Shown: in pieces, positions 54,642 through 56,631 of the stretch
Layout of the letters: each line of letters begins with the position of its first letter
Position numbering within the stretch: position 1 is the stretch's first letter
NCBI GenBank assembly: GCA_021811085.1
Contig: JAJZPQ010000021.1
Coordinates: forward strand, 1 to 56,631
Source of the DNA: Pseudomonadota bacterium
GTDB taxonomy: Bacteria > Pseudomonadota > Gammaproteobacteria > Burkholderiales > SG8-39
Reading direction: 5' to 3'
Length of the DNA: 56,631 bases
Translations under genes and position numbers: made by a program
Notes under the pieces: generated by a model
Told to the model about the DNA's origin: nothing
Databases searched by the model: none
The model's input: only the letters and a program-made list of their open reading frames with translations

Positions 54642-56135
54642 ATGACGGCCAACGCAGCCATGCCGGAACAATATTCGCCGGCCCGACTCTTCCTCACGCT
54701 GCTCGTGCTGATCTTTTGCATCGAGGGGGCGTTGATGTTTGCGCTGGACGCTCTTTTGCCGAAAGGCACCCCGCTCTGGGTGAGCACCAGCATCGATGCG
54801 GGTCTGCTCACCGCAATTACTTCCGTATTCATGTGGCGGCTGTTCGTTCGGCCGCTCGAATTCGCCTTGCGAAGCGAGGCCGCCCAGGCCAAAGCGATAA
54901 CCGACACCGCCGCCGAAGGCATCATTACTATCGATGAGCACGGTATCATCGAGTCGCTAAACCGCGCCGCGGAGCGCATGTTCGCTTACGAAGCCAGGGA
55001 GGTCATCGGAAAGAACCTAAGAATGCTGATGCCTGAACCGCATGCCGCCGAGCACGATGATTATCTGGCGCGCTACATCTGTACCGGGCAAGCCCGGGCC
55101 ATCGGGCGAACCCGGGAACTCTCGGCGCTGCGCCGGGACGGGACCGAGTTCCCGATTGAACTCAGCATCGCCGAGATCCGAGTCGGGGGGACGAGACGCT
55201 TTACCGGAATCATCCGCGATGCCACCGAGCGCAGGCGCGCGGAACAAGCCTTGCGCGATAGCGCAGAGAAGCTGCGCCTGTTCGCCGACAACGTTCCTGC
55301 CATGACCGTCTCCTATGACGAGAACCTGCGTTGCCGCTTCGCCAACAAGGCGTTCGCCGAGTTTTTCGGTTTTAACGTGGAGAACATTCTCGGCAAGCAC
55401 CTGCGAGAGGTGGTCGGGGAGGAGGCATACCGGGAGGTCGAAGGCCATTTTGCGCAAGTGCTGCGGGGACATCCGGTCACTTACCAGCGGGCACACAAGC
55501 TTACAAACGGCGAGCGTCGCTACCTCGAGGTCAAGCTGCTGCCACATATCTCCGACCACGGAAAGGTCTTGGGCTGTTATGCGGTGACCACCGACATTAC
55601 CGAACACAAGCTGGCGGAGGAGCGCATCCAGCGTGTCGCGCATCACGACAGCCTCACCGGCCTGCCGAACCGCTTGCTGTTCAACGACCGGCTGAATCAG
55701 GCGATTAGCCTGGCCAAACGCGGCTCGCGCCAGTTCGCGCTGCTGTACCTCGACCTGGACCGCTTCAAGCCGGTGAACGACAGCCTGGGGCACACCGCCG
55801 GCGACGAGCTGTTGCAGGCGGTTGCCGCGAGAATCCGCCGCCAGGTACGCGAATCCGACACTGTCGCCCGCGTCGGCGGCGATGAATTCACCGTGATCCT
55901 GCCCGACATCGCGCGGCGCGAGGAGGCTGAAGCCGTGGCCAGAAAAATCATTGCCGCACTTGCCGTCCCGTTCCAACTCGGCAGCCCGAAGCAGAGCGTC
56001 GACATCGGGACCAGCATCGGCATCGCGCTCTATCCGGCCGACGCGCGGGATGCGGACGCGCTGGTCAAGGCGGCCGATGCCGCCATGTACGGCACCAAGC
56101 AAGTGGGGAGCAGCTTTAGATTTTGCGAAGGGTAA
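54642..56135 (+). CDS. Membrane diguanylate cyclase with a FixL-like haem PAS domain
   Basis: The 497-residue protein has two transmembrane helices (about 15-38 and 48-68) with a very short loop, PAS1 (about 80-195), PAS2 (about 205-320) and GGDEF (about 330-490). PAS1 closely follows the FixL haem domain: AAERMFAYEAREVIGKNLRM, AEHDDYLARYICTG with the haem-ligand-position His138, and IGRTREL with Arg158 at the oxygen-contact position; their spacing of 20 equals that of His200 and Arg220 in Bradyrhizobium FixL. GGDEF is intact (RVGGDEF) with an RxxD inhibitory site (RESD). An oxygen-sensing c-di-GMP synthase is predicted. It begins 47 bp after the PAS-EAL gene. Confidence 0.93.
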   Translation: MTANAAMPEQYSPARLFLTLLVLIFCIEGALMFALDALLPKGTPLWVSTSIDAGLLTAITSVFMWRLFVRPLEFALRSEAAQAKAITDTAAEGIITIDEHGIIESLNRAAERMFAYEAREVIGKNLRMLMPEPHAAEHDDYLARYICTGQARAIGRTRELSALRRDGTEFPIELSIAEIRVGGTRRFTGIIRDATERRRAEQALRDSAEKLRLFADNVPAMTVSYDENLRCRFANKAFAEFFGFNVENILGKHLREVVGEEAYREVEGHFAQVLRGHPVTYQRAHKLTNGERRYLEVKLLPHISDHGKVLGCYAVTTDITEHKLAEERIQRVAHHDSLTGLPNRLLFNDRLNQAISLAKRGSRQFALLYLDLDRFKPVNDSLGHTAGDELLQAVAARIRRQVRESDTVARVGGDEFTVILPDIARREEAEAVARKIIAALAVPFQLGSPKQSVDIGTSIGIALYPADARDADALVKAADAAMYGTKQVGSSFRFCEG

Positions 56136-56208
56136 TGACGCCGAACCTGGCTTAGAGCGGCCAGCGGCACCGCAACCGGGTCCGGATTGCGCGGAAATTT
56201 CCAATACC

Positions 56209-56238
56209 TTGAATATCCCCTATTAGGAGCGGGATAAT
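56209..56238 (+). promoter_or_regulatory. Candidate promoter with overlapping inverted repeat before the AAA ATPase gene
   Basis: TTGAAT (56209-56214), an 18-bp spacer and GATAAT (56233-56238) form a promoter whose start point would lie about 10 bp before the GTG start, nearly leaderless. The arms TATCCC (56214-56219) and GGGATA (56231-56236) lie inside it and could bind a repressor. Bases 56136-56208 hold nothing recognisable. Confidence 0.55.
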
Positions 56239-56255
56239 CAAGGTACAATCGACGC

Positions 56256-56631
56256 GTGAAGATCGCTCGCTCCCACCTCCGGCAAGTTGTCGCCTCTGCC
56301 CTAAGGCGCAGCCGGGGAGTGGTGCTCGTCGGCCCGCGGCAGGTCGGCAAGACCACGCTCGCCCGCGACCTGGTGCCGGCCGGCTCGCCCAACTACTTCG
56401 ACCTGGAGGATGCACGCGTAGAAGCCCAGTTCGCCGCGCCGCTGACGGCCCTCGAGAACCGGCGCGGCCTGGTCGTGATCGACGAAGTGCAGCGGGCGCC
56501 GGAGTTGTTCAAGACCCTGCGCGTTTTGCTCGATCGCGAGCGCTCTCCGGCCAAATTCCTGCTGCTGGGCAGTGCTTCGCCCGCGCTGTTGCGCCAATCG
56601 AGCGAATCGCTCGCGGGCAGAGTCGAGGTAC
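56256..56631 (+). CDS. AAA ATPase, DUF4143-type, N-terminal part (runs off the window)
   Basis: The frame from the GTG at 56256 is open for 125 codons to the edge. It begins VKIARSHLRQVVASALRRSR, then the Walker A VVLVGPRQVGKTTLARDLV, NYFDLEDARVEAQF and Walker B GLVVIDEVQRAPELFKTLRV, with sensor-like LLLGSASPALLRQ. These are the features of the AAA_14/DUF4143 ATPases, which are widespread, poorly understood, and often carried on mobile or accessory regions. The DUF4143 domain would be beyond the edge. The operator-like palindrome upstream suggests its own control. Confidence 0.85.
   Translation, partial: MKIARSHLRQVVASALRRSRGVVLVGPRQVGKTTLARDLVPAGSPNYFDLEDARVEAQFAAPLTALENRRGLVVIDEVQRAPELFKTLRVLLDRERSPAKFLLLGSASPALLRQSSESLAGRVEV

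Overview
The window is high-GC chromosomal DNA that looks like a free-living betaproteobacterium. The main reason is the complete division and cell wall (dcw) cluster in its usual order, followed by lpxC, a DciA-like gene and the start of an M23 peptidase gene. The meso-DAP-type MurE and the FtsZ and FtsA C-termini also fit. No rRNA, tRNA, CRISPR array, insertion sequence or integrase is visible.

Region 1 (1-20,025, almost all on the minus strand) is one tightly packed dcw operon. In transcription order it is mraZ, rsmH, ftsL, ftsI, murE, murF, mraY, murD, ftsW, murG, murC, murB, ddl, ftsQ, ftsA, ftsZ, lpxC. Most junctions are 4-bp ATGA or GTGA overlaps. A sigma70-like promoter overlapped by MraZ-type TGGG boxes starts the operon. 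Three start codons are non-ATG (murE GTG, ftsI GTG, ftsL TTG) and rsmH also uses GTG. An extra 28-codon copy of the murC start sits between murG and murC.

Region 2 (20,283-23,427, plus strand) holds a RutE-like nitroreductase, an orphan LuxR-type response regulator with an altered acidic pocket, a cysteine-free Crp/FNR-type regulator, and an alpha/beta hydrolase that has lost its nucleophile serine.

Region 3 (23,434-32,159) is a glycogen and alpha-glucan module: GH57 enzyme, glgC, a DUF2934 protein, glucokinase, glgA and glgP. Next come egtD, a PBP7-type endopeptidase and an Atm1-type ABC exporter.

Region 4 (36,492-42,659) is a set of small envelope and stress-type genes: a secreted hypothetical protein, a 49-residue membrane peptide, a Crp-like regulator, a Lys/Ala-rich secreted protein, two tandem mlaC paralogues, a glycine-zipper lipoprotein, an AI-2E-family permease and a CxxC membrane protein.

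Region 5 (43,090-56,135, plus strand) is a signalling island. It encodes a hybrid histidine kinase with three near-identical PAS domains, a REC-only protein, a REC-HD-GYP protein, the remnant of a second REC gene, a REC-adenylate cyclase, a KaiC-like ATPase with a degenerate second domain, KaiB, a PAS-GAF-degenerate GGDEF-EAL protein, and a diguanylate cyclase with a FixL-like haem PAS domain. The genes could connect phosphorelay, cAMP, c-di-GMP and Kai-type switching. The island shows at least three internal duplications. The window ends inside an AAA/DUF4143-type ATPase gene.

A 16-bp inverted repeat of the form TGTGCG-YTGG-CGNACA occurs five times in the intergenic spaces of regions 4 and 5 and was not noticed elsewhere. 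It has the length and outer bases of a Crp-type operator, which suggests one regulon joining the Crp-like gene, the envelope genes, the hybrid kinase and kaiBC.
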